A stretch of DNA of 64,000 nt from Salminus brasiliensis (Eukaryota; Chordata; Actinopteri; Characiformes; Bryconidae). Under the pieces are notes generated by a model. The model searched no databases. It was not told the DNA's origin and saw nothing but the letters and a program-made list of their open reading frames with translations. Shown here one piece after another: positions 52,801 through 64,000 of this stretch. The stretch lies in assembly GCF_030463535.1 (NCBI RefSeq), contig NC_132879.1, positions 35,884,425-35,948,424 of the forward strand, written 5' to 3'. Each line of letters opens with the position of its first letter. Positions within the stretch are counted from its first letter, which is position 1. The position numbers were made by a program, and so were the translations under genes.

Positions 52801-55800
52801 ATCCACAAATCATTCAAATCAAGAGTTACACTAAATTTAGAGATGCACAGAGCTACATTCACAGCAATACATAGCATAGAGCACATTATAAATATATATG
52901 ACATTTTAAAAGAAATGAAGTGGCAGTGCCTCTGCTCAGTCTGGGTGTATGTAAGAGACTGTTACACAATCTTACCTGAATGTCTGCCTGTGGTTCAGAA
53001 CCATTAGTCCAGCTGCACTCCTGACTACTTGAGGACCAGTAACACCCTGCTGCGACACATGCTACACACCTGCATATAACATATACAGCACATCCAACCC
53101 CCAAGAGCAAAATCTTAACAGACAAATGTGCTTTCACTCTGAAATGTTGGATATTTAAAGACTGAACAAGTTTTAGAGTAGACATGCTGTGCATGTGTAC
53201 TGACAATTTCACCTGAAGCGGCCCTACATGCCACAAACTGTCCAGTCTGATTACAAATCCTGTCTACTGATCCAAATCCTCTTACTTAGCATATGGAGAG
53301 GTATCTTTGATGTCTGGGCATCTCCTCAGATTCAGGATCTCTGTGATTTTCTGATCTCCTACAGTGACCGCTGCTGTGACTCTGAGGCCTGGATATGAAA
53401 AGATATCACTGTCTAGCTGCACATGTTGAGTTATGTGATTTCTTGTGTGCTGTGAAAATATATCACTGTGCATTGTGCACTTTACACAAATTAAGCTGTT
53501 TGATTTTGTCTGAGCTGTGTTTGACACTAAATGTGTCAAAGGTAAAAAAAAGTATAAAGATAGGCTAAACTGTGAATGCACTGACCTTCAGGAGGCAAGC
53601 GCTGGATGGAGAAGTTGCAGGAACAGCTGGGGAATTTTGAGACAGGATTCTCACACAGATCCACATGTTCTGCCTTCATGCTACACTTTAAAGGAGGGCG
53701 GCCTGAATCCTGTGCACTTAGGTAGAGATTCAGACTGACCTGAACAAGAGCAGAGCAATAGGTGAGAAATGGTGTCATATATATATATATCAAAATATAT
53801 CAAAATATATCAAAAAAAGAGATACCAATAATGTACCTCTTCGGAGATCGCAGCTACTTGAAAAGTAATCAAGTCTTTCTGAAGTACATTTTCAGGAATG
53901 GAGATCCAAGTGGAGTTCAAACACTCATCTAGAGTAGAGCACCTACAGTGATCAGTGAAGGAGAGAAGTCAACACCCACTCGTTCTTAGCCCCCCCTAGC
54001 ACTAGCAATGCTCCTTATACTAGGAGGGTAAGGACTTAACATTGCCACCGCCTCTTTTCGAACTACCGCCATTGTGGAATGCTGTGCAGCCAACACGCTC
54101 GAAGGAAAGCACCAGGTCCCCAGCTCTGACATACCAGCTATCAGATGTCTGTGCCAACCAACATCACTAAGAATGTTAGGCCCTGGACCACAGTAGTAGT
54201 GCATTAGACCACTGAGCCATTTGGAGCCCCCAAGATTTACCGCCCACAATTTAACATAACAAACGAGTGCCGGGGAGCAGAGGGGGTACATGCCGGGCAT
54301 GTGTGCTCACTGTCACTGTCTGTGTGTGTGTGTTTACTGCCCAAATGGGTTAAAGCAATCTATTCATTAATAATGGAAAAGCTCAGTGCCTCAAACTAAT
54401 TCTAAATTTCAGTAAAAGGCTTGGGGAGCAGAGGGGGTACATGCCGGGCATTTGTGCTCACTGTCACTGTCTGTGTGTGTGTGTGTGTGTCAGACAGCAT
54501 ATGAACTACTGTGTAGGCTTTAGCTATAGCTGACAATGTCTACATATAAATGAATGTTGAATATCAGTCATTATAGAGTGTGCCAAATAAAGACTGAGCA
54601 CAGCCATGCCTATAAAATGGTTATCACAAGTCCTAAGCTTATTTGGTATTTTTACAAGGTAGACACCACAACTCTCCCATACAACATATGCCTTATATAA
54701 CATATATGGGTTATCAAACTGAACATTCAGTGTGCACGAGAGCACATGTGGAAAGAAAAGATGAGAAACCTACTTGTTTGTGGTTATACACCAACCACAT
54801 AGAGGGTCCAGAGATGCGCGGCAATCTATCAAACTGCTGTACACACCACACTGAGTCACAGCCACCCGCCTAATCTACACAACACACAAACACACTCACC
54901 CATAGAGACTCACTCAGACATCACACATACACAGGTGTATCATGGGTATGTCTGATATGTTAAGTGTAACACTAAACATATCAGATACATAGATAGTAGG
55001 TGTACAGTTCTACCACTTACTTGATTTCTCAGAGCGATGTAAATGTAATTATGATCCACTGGGTCAAAGTGCATTCTGGGAAACACCATTCTGTCATAGT
55101 CAGATCTGTACAGTTCTGTTGCACGGCCACAATTAAAACCCTTATCCAACACCACCTTTCAACATCCAAAACAAAGAAAATAGAAGTTATAACAATAATT
55201 AAGTAATTAAGATTAACATGAATATACACTGCTTATATTAGATTTATTCACTTCATAACCACCTCATAACCAACACTGATTTTCTCTCATTTTTTCTACA
55301 TAACCCATGGCTTGCTCTTCAATTACTGTTTCCCATAATTTTACTTCCCATCGCTTTACTTCTGTCTTATCCTGCTGGAAGATTGCCCGCTGATGTCCCC
55401 TCTACCTGCGTCAGACCAGCTGCCACCTACCAGTCTGACCATCAGGCCCCCCACCCACCACCACCCATACCAGACCAGCGGCACAGCTGCTACCTGTTTA
55501 ATGACCATGTTAAAACCTAAATAATACCACTATTAACTATCTGTTGTATCTGGTTTGGTCATTTTTATCATTAATGTTCAAATAGTTCTAACCAGAGGAG
55601 GATGGTTTGGGTCCCCCTTGTGAGTCTTGGTTCCTCCCAAGGTTTCTTCCTCCAGCTCTGAGGGAGTTTTTTCTTGCCACTGTCGCCGTTGGTTGCTCAC
55701 TGGGGGTCTTTCCTTCATGTCTTACGTCACTTATTTTTTGTCTCTGTCTTTTACTAATTACTAATTGGATGGATTTAGCTTTTGGGGTTTTAGTTTCTCT

Positions 55801-57325
55801 CAAGGTTTGGACCTCCTGTTCTCACATAGTTTTTCCACTCCACTGTCACATTTAGCTTGCTCAAACTCAGATTTCAGAAAATGAGCTTTGTGACAACGGC
55901 CATTGTGAAAAGCTTAAAACAAATATTTTTGATTTGAAATCTGAAAGCTGATCTCTAAATAACATATGAATACCAACTGGCTAACAATTAAATACATACA
56001 TACATACATACATATACACATAGATATTCAGACAAATACAGAGAAAATATAATATTACTAGTTACAAGACCTTCATCAGTTGTCCATTATTAGTTCCAAT
56101 GTAGATCACAATCCAGGATCCTTTCTTCTCTGCTGCTACAGAGGTCATTGAGCTGTGTCTTAACACCACAGCACGAGGAGCCAGAACAGCATTTCCCCCC
56201 TACAGAGACACAAAACATCACGAGCATTAGAAATGTCCAATACTGATCTATTTAATCTGATTCTAAATGCTGAAGACAAAGTGACACACAGTGCAGATAC
56301 TGCTTAATATTATAAATCATCATTCAGATTTGTTCCACATATCTGTTATCTACTGTATATAGATCTATACATATCTATATTCCAACCTCAGGTGTGCACG
56401 CTGGACTACAGGTGAATTGTGAAGGCACTTGGCTTCTGATCTGGCTGAAGTTGTAAATGGCCAGTACAGTGTTCTCCAGCTCTGCCAGCGCAGTGAATAC
56501 TCCCACCCAGAGAAGCGGAGATCCAGAGGAGATAACAGCAGATGACAGGAGCTTTCGACGGGGTTCATCATCACAGCACTGTAACTCTGCACCTTTCAGA
56601 GATTTGGTCATATCTGATTTGATGTTACTGTTCTCCATCCTTAAGACCATCACTGCTGCATCTGCTTCAGGGTTAACGTTCACCAGCAGGTACGAGTGAG
56701 AGGGAGATGATGTCTGGAACCCGTCAACCCACTCAACATCTCCTTTTGGTGAAATGCTGGCTAAAGCTGAGGCTTGTGATTTTGAGAAGATTCCTCCTGG
56801 CTGGGAATCCAGAGTGTTCCTCAATGTCACACCACCATCGTCAAAAGATCCACAGATTGTCTGGTCAGTTTTCTTTTTAACTTGGGCTTCATTCTCTCTG
56901 GCAACCAGTATATATTTACCATTTTTAGGGTTACTTTCATTAAAATCTACTAGAAAAGCGACAGATGATTCCTCCACAGACGGTCCAGCAGACACCCCCT
57001 CCCTGTAGATACTTCTGGATATATCATCTAGATCAAGAACTTCACAGTAGCCACAGTCAGAGGTCCCACAGCTGATCAGGGTCTTGTTCGCGTCGAAAGG
57101 CAGTAAAAGAGTAAGTCTGTTGGGGTGTGTGTGGTTAGATATGTTGTTGTGTTTCTCCACTACTAGATCGTGCTTCATCTGGAGGAGCTGAGAGTCGGTC
57201 ACAACGAACACTTTCCCGTTTCCAACAACAAAGTTCCTGATATCTCCATTAACGCTCTGCTCCATTAAAGAGAAAACACCACTTCTGACCAACAGAAGAA
57301 GGAGTCCCACTAAAACTGTCCTCAT
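49869..57325 (-). CDS. plexin (C1-like) ectodomain gene, copy C, 13 exons
   Basis: Exons on the - strand: 57325-56387, 56199-56071, 55155-55021, 54874-54774, 53942-53837, 53739-53586, 53388-53286, 53069-52976, 51130-51006, 50896-50720, 50517-50415, 50307-50128, 50030-49869; 2508 nt, 836 codons. Borders and phases are as in copy B; exon 6 is one codon longer (CENPVSKFPSC against CEKVSVFPSC). Domains are as in copy B. Outside exon 1 only a handful of residues differ from B. The 5' flank is different from copies A and B, and an in-frame ATG at 57397 would add 24 residues before the signal peptide; I prefer 57325. No transmembrane or GAP exon is seen downstream. Confidence 0.8.
52300..52511 (-). 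mobile_element. tRNA-derived SINE in plexin intron, copy C
   Basis: Counterpart of 23425-23633, slightly more complete (B-box-like 'gggttcgattcc' on the - strand). Confidence 0.75.
55370..55935 (+). mobile_element. LINE 3' region in plexin intron 2, copy C
   Basis: Contains 'gagggagttttttcttgcca', 'ctgtcgccgttggttgctca' and 'gctttgtgacaacggccatt', the familiar 3' untranslated region of an L2-like fish LINE. Unit 1 keeps only the last 220 bp, in a rearranged flank. Confidence 0.65.
56387..57325 (-). CDS. plexin copy C exon 1 (signal peptide and N-terminal sema)
   Basis: 313 codons. In the variable segment (about residues 116-190) it is a mosaic: the start matches copy A (VEESSVAFLVDF) and the following NESNPKN matches copy B, which suggests conversion between copies. 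ATG at 57325-57323. Confidence 0.8.
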
Positions 57326-59090
57326 GTTTGTTGCTTCGCTGTTGCTGAGTGCTGCTGGAGACCCAGGCAGATGCTCACCGCAGGCGTCGTGGCACAAAGT
57401 GAAAGCGGACCACAGGAAAGAGGCACTTCACCGCAGTGTCTGAGTTTGTGAGACTTCTACAACCATCTGCATATTATGCAAATAATTATTCAGCTTAAGT
57501 CATTCGCATATAACAAATAAATAATAACAATAATGTAAAAATAATAAAAAAATTAAATACATTTATATATTTTGTCTGTTCCCTGCAGGACAATCAGTAC
57601 AGTGCATGTACAAAAAATACATACAGATTTCTAAGTCGAAAAAAAGGCAGTCAATAGAACAAGGGGTCAAATCATTTCGAGTTCTATATGTTTTAGTTGC
57701 GAGCAATACATTCCTGATGTATCAAGTATCTACTTGTCAATCATGTGTTGCAAGGTGAAAATTAAGGCATAATGTAAAAAAGTGCAAAGAAATGCAAATA
57801 AATAAATATATAAAATAATTGTAAAATAAATAAATAAATAAAAATCACCATAAGAATAGCAGGTTTATATCACATGCTACTTGGCTCAGAAATAAAGCTA
57901 TAATTCAAAGTAAATGAATAATTGATTAATTCATTTTAATGTTATTTGTTCTGCTATGCAGCGTCGAATAGAGGAGAATATGTGTCCCTTATGAACCTTG
58001 ATTCTTCCTCAAGTGAATTATTCCTTGCTGCTTTCGCCATTTGCAACACATCTTTGTGGAAAAACGCCATTAGTTAGCTTTAATGCAAGGGGGTTCACAA
58101 AATATTGCATTTACCATTTAGGAATTACAGACATTGGGGTGGTGCACTGCAGCAGAATGTGTCCAGTTGGGAGCAGTGATACGTGAGAGATTTTGTTAGT
58201 ACATTAGGCCAAGTCAAGTGGTCTTCTTGAGTACTTGTGACAATGTGCGAGAATATCTAGTACATGAATTTATGTTTTTTTTTTAATATATAATACAGAA
58301 TATCCCCAGGCATAAAGCCACCATTTGTTCCTGACTGCCAGAAAAACGGGGGCGAGCTGGTGTTTGACCGACCACTTCTCAAAGTAATAGGTCAAAGTAG
58401 AGGTATAAGCACAAACGGCCAAGGTTAGTGGCAGAAGCACTGAATATTACATTTTCTTAGAAATTAGGCTTCAGACACAGCAAACTAGTGTTGAAGAATT
58501 TGTGTCAGGTAAGGTTGGTTGATGATCTCCTCTGGTCTTCTGTGAAACAATTTGTACTCAAACACAGTAGCCCATACAACAACTGGTCTTTTAAATTTAT
58601 AATCAGTGCAATTTTTGCCAAAACAGTTTACAGTTATCTTTGTAACTTCTATCCAACTGTGAAAGTGAAATGGTACACTGGTATGCAGCTGTGGTGCTGC
58701 ATATTATTACTGTTGGAACAAACATTTCCATCTATTTTTGTCATTGTTTATTTTTACATAACTTAACCCTCAGGTTGCAGGTTGCAGGTCCAACTGACCA
58801 ATTTTCAACACAGGAAATATATTTAGAATAATATTTGAAGCAGAAACCTTGTCTTCTGGGCTAAATTTAGTGAACACATGGACATGTAAATGGAAATAAT
58901 TTCATGATTTTAAGAGAGGGCAAACCTGCAAGGCCAAATACAACCTAAATAAATACAATCTGTTGAAAGTTTATAAATAAATATGGAAATCATTATGATT
59001 ATACCAAATATTCATTAAACTAATATTGGGCTAAAGACAATATTTCTGACCAAAAATATTGTTTTGGATAGTAAAACATGCACCACGCCC
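57326..59090. other. unique right flank, AT-rich, no gene
   Basis: Sequence not repeated in the window. The first 100 bp would be the 5' untranslated region or promoter of plexin copy C. Beyond it I see AT-rich sequence with ATAA-type simple repeats near 57810-57845. No coding region is supported. Confidence 0.5.
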
Positions 59091-59139
59091 ATCCTTACAT
59101 TGCTATGGACTGAGAAGCCCCTGCTACAAAATCTAAACT

Positions 59140-59495
59140 TTCAAGCGCAATGTTTGCAAGTGACCACATGGACAAAGAAAAAGCTTTCAGGAGAAAAGTT
59201 ATGTAGTCAGATGAGACAAAGACAAAGGATGAGTCAAAGGGAGACACTCAAACTCAAGAACATTGTACCAACTGGAAAGCATGGTGTGGGTACCAACATG
59301 ATCAGGGCTGTTTTGTAACCTGTCCTGACCACAAATATAATAACTGTGCCTTAAAGTCAGGTTCCAACCAGGGTTTTGGTTTGAGTGTCTCACTTTGACT
59401 CATACTTTGTCTTTGTCTCATCTGACTACATAACTTTTCTCCTGAAAGCTTTTTCTTTGTCCATGTGGTCAGTTGCAAACTTTCATTGCACTTGA
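59140..59495. mobile_element. Tc1 transposase fragments in inverted arrangement
   Basis: About 59146-59250 (+) and 59375-59490 (-) are inverted copies of a Tc1 transposase segment (ATWTKKKLSGEKLCSQMRQ-like, derived from the SDETK region), separated by about 120 bp that includes 'aacattgtaccaactggaaagcatg' on the + arm. Neither arm is functional. Confidence 0.65.
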
Positions 59496-59500
59496 AAGTG

Positions 59501-59701
59501 GTTGGTGTGGCGCAACAGATAACACCACAACCTGCCAGTGAGCTACCACACCACATGGGAGACTGGGGTTCGACTATGCTGCGCTAAACCAATAAGTCCT
59601 TGGGCCAGACTCCTAACACTCCTAGCTCACCTCTGTAATACAAGTAACCTTGTAAGTCGCTCTGGATAAGAGCGTCAGCTAAATGCCATTAATGTAAATG
59701 T
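59501..59701 (+). mobile_element. tRNA-derived SINE with L2 tail
   Basis: Head 'tggcgcaacagataacacca' and 'gactggggttcgactatgct' correspond to tRNA-type A and B boxes. The end 'taagtcgctctggataagag' and 'cgtcagctaaatgcc' plus TGTAAATGTA is an L2-type tail, so it was mobilised by L2 machinery. Confidence 0.75.
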
Positions 59702-60885
59702 AGGAGACCAACAAATGTAGTTGTGCACCTACCAGATCTACCAAGAAGAACCATCAAATATCCAACCGGAATCTCAACAGTCGTTTGCTAAAACCAAAAG
59801 CCTACAAAAAAGTGCCTGGTCAAGGACATTTAACTGAATGTAGGATGTCCTGTATTATATATTTGTATGAATTACACCCCCCCCCCCCTCTAAAATTTAA
59901 ACTTGCGCATCACATTGACCAAAATAACTGTTCAAATCATTAAAACCCCCCAAAAATGAAGTTTAGAGACCTCTGATCTGGGATGACCATTGCATGTATT
60001 TGATCCTTTGCTGGTGGTAGTAAAGAAAAACATGTTTAAAAGTTATTTTAAATCTGTTAAAGAACAACAGGTAAGTGGGGAGACAAAAATTATGAACCCA
60101 CCATTCAACCATTTAACAGTTGGCAACAGACGTGGAATGTTGAAGGCATCCTTTGAATTTCTCCAGATCTAGCTTTTTCCAAAAGATAAAAGACCACTTG
60201 CAAGATCACAATATTTTTTCCACTATTTAGGGGCCAACATGTGTGCTTCTTACAGTGGGTTATCCCACATTGCCTCTCAGAATTTGCCAAATACAGAAAT
60301 AATTTGTAAACTGCAGTTTTGCCAAAAATTCCAGTTTTGTGAAGCTTACCTTGCCCAGTTTTTGTTCAGACTGTAATAACTGATTCAACTAGCAAGAACG
60401 ATCTTAACCACTGTCGTTTCTCAATGCTTGGGACATCTTTAATCAGCTGAAGACCTTGTTTCTTGGGACGTTGAAAAATGTTAAAGAAGAAATGCCAAAA
60501 TGACACTAGGGGGCGCTCTAAATTCACAAACTCAAAGCAGCTGTATTGTGGCTCTACACTGGTCTAAACAAAGATCTTATCATCATGAATGAACATTCTT
60601 GAGGCTGAAAATGCATGTAATGGTAAAACTGCAATGTAATAAACATACCAGGAGGGCAAACATATACTCCATACATATACTATACCTACATTTCCATTAT
60701 AAACAAAATAATGCTTACATTGTGTTCATCAATTCGGACTGTGCCTGAACTAAATTAATAAATAACTCTGTGTAATAATACTGTGTGCATGTGAATGCCC
60801 TATAAATTAAGGGACTAAATTTGGAAGTGAAAAAGTAGGATGTCATCATAAAATCGTTATAACATACTACACTATACTATACACT
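59702..60885. other. intergenic stretch, nothing recognised
   Basis: Contains a C tract at 59877-59888. No gene or known element that I can support. Confidence 0.45.
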
Positions 60886-61105
60886 ATACAGCACAGCTGT
60901 GTCTGATCCAACGGAACCAGAGCAATACACTCTAAAGCACTCACCACCACCATGTTAGTGTCCCTGCAGTGCTGAAATTTACCCAGCACCCATGTAATAG
61001 CTGCTCTGTGGTGGTCCTGTGGGGTCCTGACCTTTAAAGGACAGGGTGAAAGGAGGCTTAGATAGTATGCAGAGAAACAGATAAACTACAGTCTGTAATT
61101 ATAAA
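60885..61105. mobile_element. MITE-like repeat fragment
   Basis: 'cactcaccaccaccatgtta', 'gtccctgcagtgctg', 'ctgctctgtggtggtcctgt' and 'gcagagaaacagataaacta' follow a very common fish non-autonomous DNA repeat. Recognised from memory of fish genomes. Confidence 0.5.
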
Positions 61106-61261
61106 ACGAATATTCCCATAGGACTGTGTAAACAAAGAACACAGACCAAGACAGGAGCAAGGCTGGGCTAGATTTGGGGTACGATTTGATAGGAAGGTGG
61201 CAGCTGATGTTATTGTCATTACTTTCATGTATATAGTATATATAGTATGTATCTTTAATGT

Positions 61262-61262
61262 A

Positions 61263-61330
<68 letters not shown>
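61262..61330. repeat. (AT)n microsatellite
   Basis: About 65 bp of TA repeat. Confidence 0.9.
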
Positions 61331-61504
61331 CATTCAAATTTTTAGCTGATTCTGCCCTCTTAGTTAGTTTCAAGGCCATGGATTGATCTTGTTCAGCTAA
61401 TGCAATAATGCTGACCTCAGTCTGGCTGTATCACTAAAATCTGATGTGTAATTCCACAAATGCACAAATACTCTCACATATTTCATGAGAGGGAGAGAGT
61501 AAGG

Positions 61505-61507
<3 letters not shown>

Positions 61508-61552
<45 letters not shown>
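61508..61552. repeat. (GA)n microsatellite
   Basis: About 22 GA repeats. The open frames across it are artefacts of the repeat. Confidence 0.9.
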
Positions 61553-61554
<2 letters not shown>

Positions 61555-61599
61555 GAGACAGAGACTCTGAAAAGTGACAAGAATAAAGGCACATTTCCA

Positions 61600-62125
61600 T
61601 CGCCATGGTAACCAGCAGGGCCACATTCTTCGGATCTCCAGTTGCGGAAAGATCAATAGCAAATTATCCACTCACTCTCGCATTCCAGGAAGGCTGAATG
61701 CTTTCCAGTAGGCAGGCCTGCTTCTGCGTACGCTGAAGCACTCCTCTGCCTGCTGACCTCAGACAGCAGTTCATCTGAGTGCTTTAGTGCCCCAGACATT
61801 AGTGCACATTACAGGACTTGTAGTGGGAGGCCTACATTAACTGGCCTACATTAACCATGCTGAATAAGCCCAGTGAGCTGCCTGTCATTGCTCTTCATCA
61901 GGTTACATCATGATGTTGGGAGTGAGAGTGACGGTTGGGCTAGTGGGGAGGGCAGTGCAGCAAAGCCGGGGGAAGCCTCAGGGCTGGCTCTCTGTGTCAC
62001 TTAAACGTCTGCCCGGAGGAGTCTGACTGAGAGGCTGCCATCAGCAAGCGTCAGCTGGCATTGCAAGCCGAGCCATTCAGAGAACTCGGGCAGGGCACCT
62101 TTCACAGAACTGCGTCTATTCAGCA
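61600..62125. other. GC-richer non-repetitive stretch, possible regulatory element
   Basis: Balanced base composition without recognisable repeat or coding frame, unlike its AT-rich surroundings. It could be a conserved non-coding element or an old untranslated exon. No function can be assigned from sequence alone. Confidence 0.3.
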
Positions 62126-63149
62126 TGCTCACACGCATACACACACACACACATATGCATACTTGTTTTTATACAGTGTCAGGACGTGGGGTCATATATG
62201 GATTCCATTTCGCTGACTTTACAGGAGAAGGCATTTCTACTGGTCTATTCATCCAGAATTATTTACACAGTGTACAGAGCAGCCGCAGGGTTCAAATCAT
62301 GGAGAAAACTAAAAACAGACAAAAATGGAGATACATGTTTTTCATTAGACAGCAGCATCTAGCATTAGATCATTATCTATGCTGTAAGTTGAAAAAACCT
62401 TAGTTATTTATTTGTTTGTTTTTCATTTTATTTGAAAATGAGGGGACTAACAGGAACTGATGTTACATTACATTGCATATATTTATGTTACCAAAGAGTT
62501 ACTGTTTATTGTAACTATGTAAAGTGACCATTTTGGAAATATGTAAGGATACTATTCCTTTCATGTAAATATTTCCACTTTGTGTTAGATATTTGCCTTA
62601 TAAAGCCTATTTATTAGCAAAAATAAATCAATATTGCAGTAAAATGCAGTGAAACGTCTTAATACACAAACTAGATGGGAATACATTTGAAATAGATAGG
62701 AAAATGGCTTTTAATGCATTTTTTCAGTTCATCCCACCATATGTACAGTTTTGGGCACATTAAGTCCTGGTCAAATTATGTCTTTGTGTTCTAACATCTC
62801 AATTATGTGCTTTTTGATTTTCTAAATGTAAACACATTCATGTCCTCTATAGAGCAAAATACTTTCATTTCACAACATTTCAATGCAGATTTCAGTTCAC
62901 ATCTTGAACATATTGGAACACAAACAAAATACAATCACTTTCCAATTTGTTGGCAGAAGATTTGTTTACATATTTTCATAGAAAACCAACTAAATGTTGT
63001 CCAAACTTTTGCATACAAATGTACAGATACATTATATGTAATAATAATAATGATCCAAATGTTTTCTAGGCATGTAAGTATGTAATAATATATCCAATAT
63101 GTATCCAATATGTATATGTAAATAATATGTTCCATATGTATTACATATA
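62126..63149. other. AT-rich intergenic stretch
   Basis: Short (CA)n near 62131-62155. No gene or known element seen. Confidence 0.45.
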
Positions 63150-63545
63150 CTCTACATGGAAGTTTTGGGACACCTGCTCATTCATTGTTTTTTCTGAAAT
63201 CAAGGGTACTGAAGAGAGTTTATCCTGCTTTTGTAACTCTCTCCACTGTCCAGGCAAGGCTGTCTACTAGATTTTGGAGGAGCACAGCTGTGAGGACTTG
63301 ATTGCATTCAGTGACAAGAGCATTAGTGAGGTCAGGATGTTGTATGATCACCACTCCAAAAGTACTGGATGGAGCACCACCATCATTCCAGAGAACACAG
63401 TTCTTCCACTGCTCCTCAGCTCAATGCCGGGGGACTTTATACCCCTCTAGCATTAGATGTGGTGCCAATAAGTTCATGTTAGTCTGCTCCAGAGAGTCCT
63501 ATTCTATGGTCAATACTTATCTTCAGAGACTAGACCGGCTGAGTG
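63150..63545. mobile_element. non-autonomous DNA transposon (MITE-like)
   Basis: Same family as 30725-31215: 'gaagttttgggacacctgct' at the left, 'ctggatggagcaccaccatc', 'cacagttcttccactgctcc', 'gttcatgttagtctgctcca'. No coding capacity. Confidence 0.65.
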
Positions 63546-63609
63546 TGTTAGCCCTGTTTTCTCTAGTTTTCCAAGAATGTCAGAACCTTTTTCTCCCAAA
63601 AAAGTACAA

Positions 63610-63655
63610 AAATGCACACACTCACACACACTCACACACACACACACACACACCA
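63610..63655. repeat. (CA)n-rich microsatellite
   Basis: ACACTC and CA repeats. The rest of the window to 64000 shows no supported feature. Confidence 0.85.
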
Positions 63656-64000
63656 AGCACTTTCACACACAGCAGGCGCAATTTCAACCTCAGAGAATAC
63701 ATATAACCCTGCTGTGACTTGTAGGAAAAAGACATCTGCTTTCAGTAAACTCCGTTATTGCACGTAATCTCCCCATGATGGACTATCACGCTTTCTGAGA
63801 ATGATGGTCAGTCACTCAGCTACTCTCAGTCAGCAGTCTCGAAGCCCTGAGGTTCCGACTCTGGTCTTGAGGTTGATCTGATAGAATGAATCAGATAAGA
63901 TAAGGAAGTCATGGAGGAATGGAGGTGTGCGTAAGACACACTGCCCACAGTCATTGAGGCTAGTAGCTGAGGGAAATGGATTCTGGGTTTGTGTGCTACA

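Noticed and set aside
57326-57397. Upstream ATG giving a 24-residue extension of plexin copy C
   Set aside because: It would bury the signal peptide behind a polar stretch, and the other copies lack it. More likely 5' untranslated region.
61058-61379. Frames rich in alternating Tyr-Ile
   Set aside because: Translation of the (AT)n microsatellite, not a protein.
61397-61671. Frames with long Ser-Leu runs
   Set aside because: Translation of the (GA)n microsatellite on the - strand.

Overview
The window is nuclear DNA from a teleost fish. The evidence is spliced vertebrate-type genes with GT/AG introns, CRE- and TATA-type promoter elements, fish retroelements (Rex1-like and L2/CR1-like LINEs, tRNA-derived SINEs), Tc1/mariner elements, a solo LTR and many dinucleotide microsatellites. 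An ostariophysan (characin or catfish relative) is my guess from the repeat types; that is inference only.

Layout. The window is dominated by a head-to-tail segmental duplication with units of about 27.1 kb (1050-28198) and 29.1 kb (28199-57325). The end of an earlier unit lies at 1-1049 and a unique right flank at 57326-64000. Read left to right, each unit holds: a LINE remnant; a dead testis-specific serine kinase (TSSK)-like copy on the + strand (3.8 / 32.4 kb); an inverted relic of a TSSK-like 3' end (7 / 36 kb); a solo LTR (9.5 / 38.5 kb); a TSSK-like kinase gene with an intact catalytic domain and a CCAAT/CRE/CRE/TATA promoter (11.5-14.3 / 40.5-43.3 kb); a Rex1-like LINE (14.6-15.8 / 43.5-44.8 kb); a Tc1 element with an L2 fragment nested in it (18.5-20.3 / 47.4-49.2 kb); and, on the - strand, a 13-exon gene for a plexin ectodomain (21.0-28.2 / 49.9-57.3 kb). 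Only exon 1 of a third plexin copy (A) is visible at the left edge.

The plexin copies encode signal peptide, sema domain, PSI, hybrid region, PSI and IPT repeats, about 835 codons in all, most like plexin-C1. I can find no transmembrane or GAP-domain exons before the next gene, so copies B and C look like ectodomain-only genes. If the last visible donor is not used, the frame stops inside a LINE 3' tail. Differences between copies pile up in one roughly 75-residue stretch of the sema domain, while the rest is nearly invariant. Copy C has its own upstream sequence; copies A and B share a different one, and homology with C stops at the initiator ATG.

How the genes may work together. The kinase promoters carry twin full CRE sites, as expected for spermatid (CREM-type) expression, and TSSKs are sperm kinases. 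The locus therefore looks like an amplicon pairing a germ-line kinase with a fast-changing, possibly soluble semaphorin-binding ectodomain. A functional link between the two is inference. The right flank (57.4-64 kb) contains no gene I can support, only mobile-element debris, microsatellites and one GC-richer stretch.
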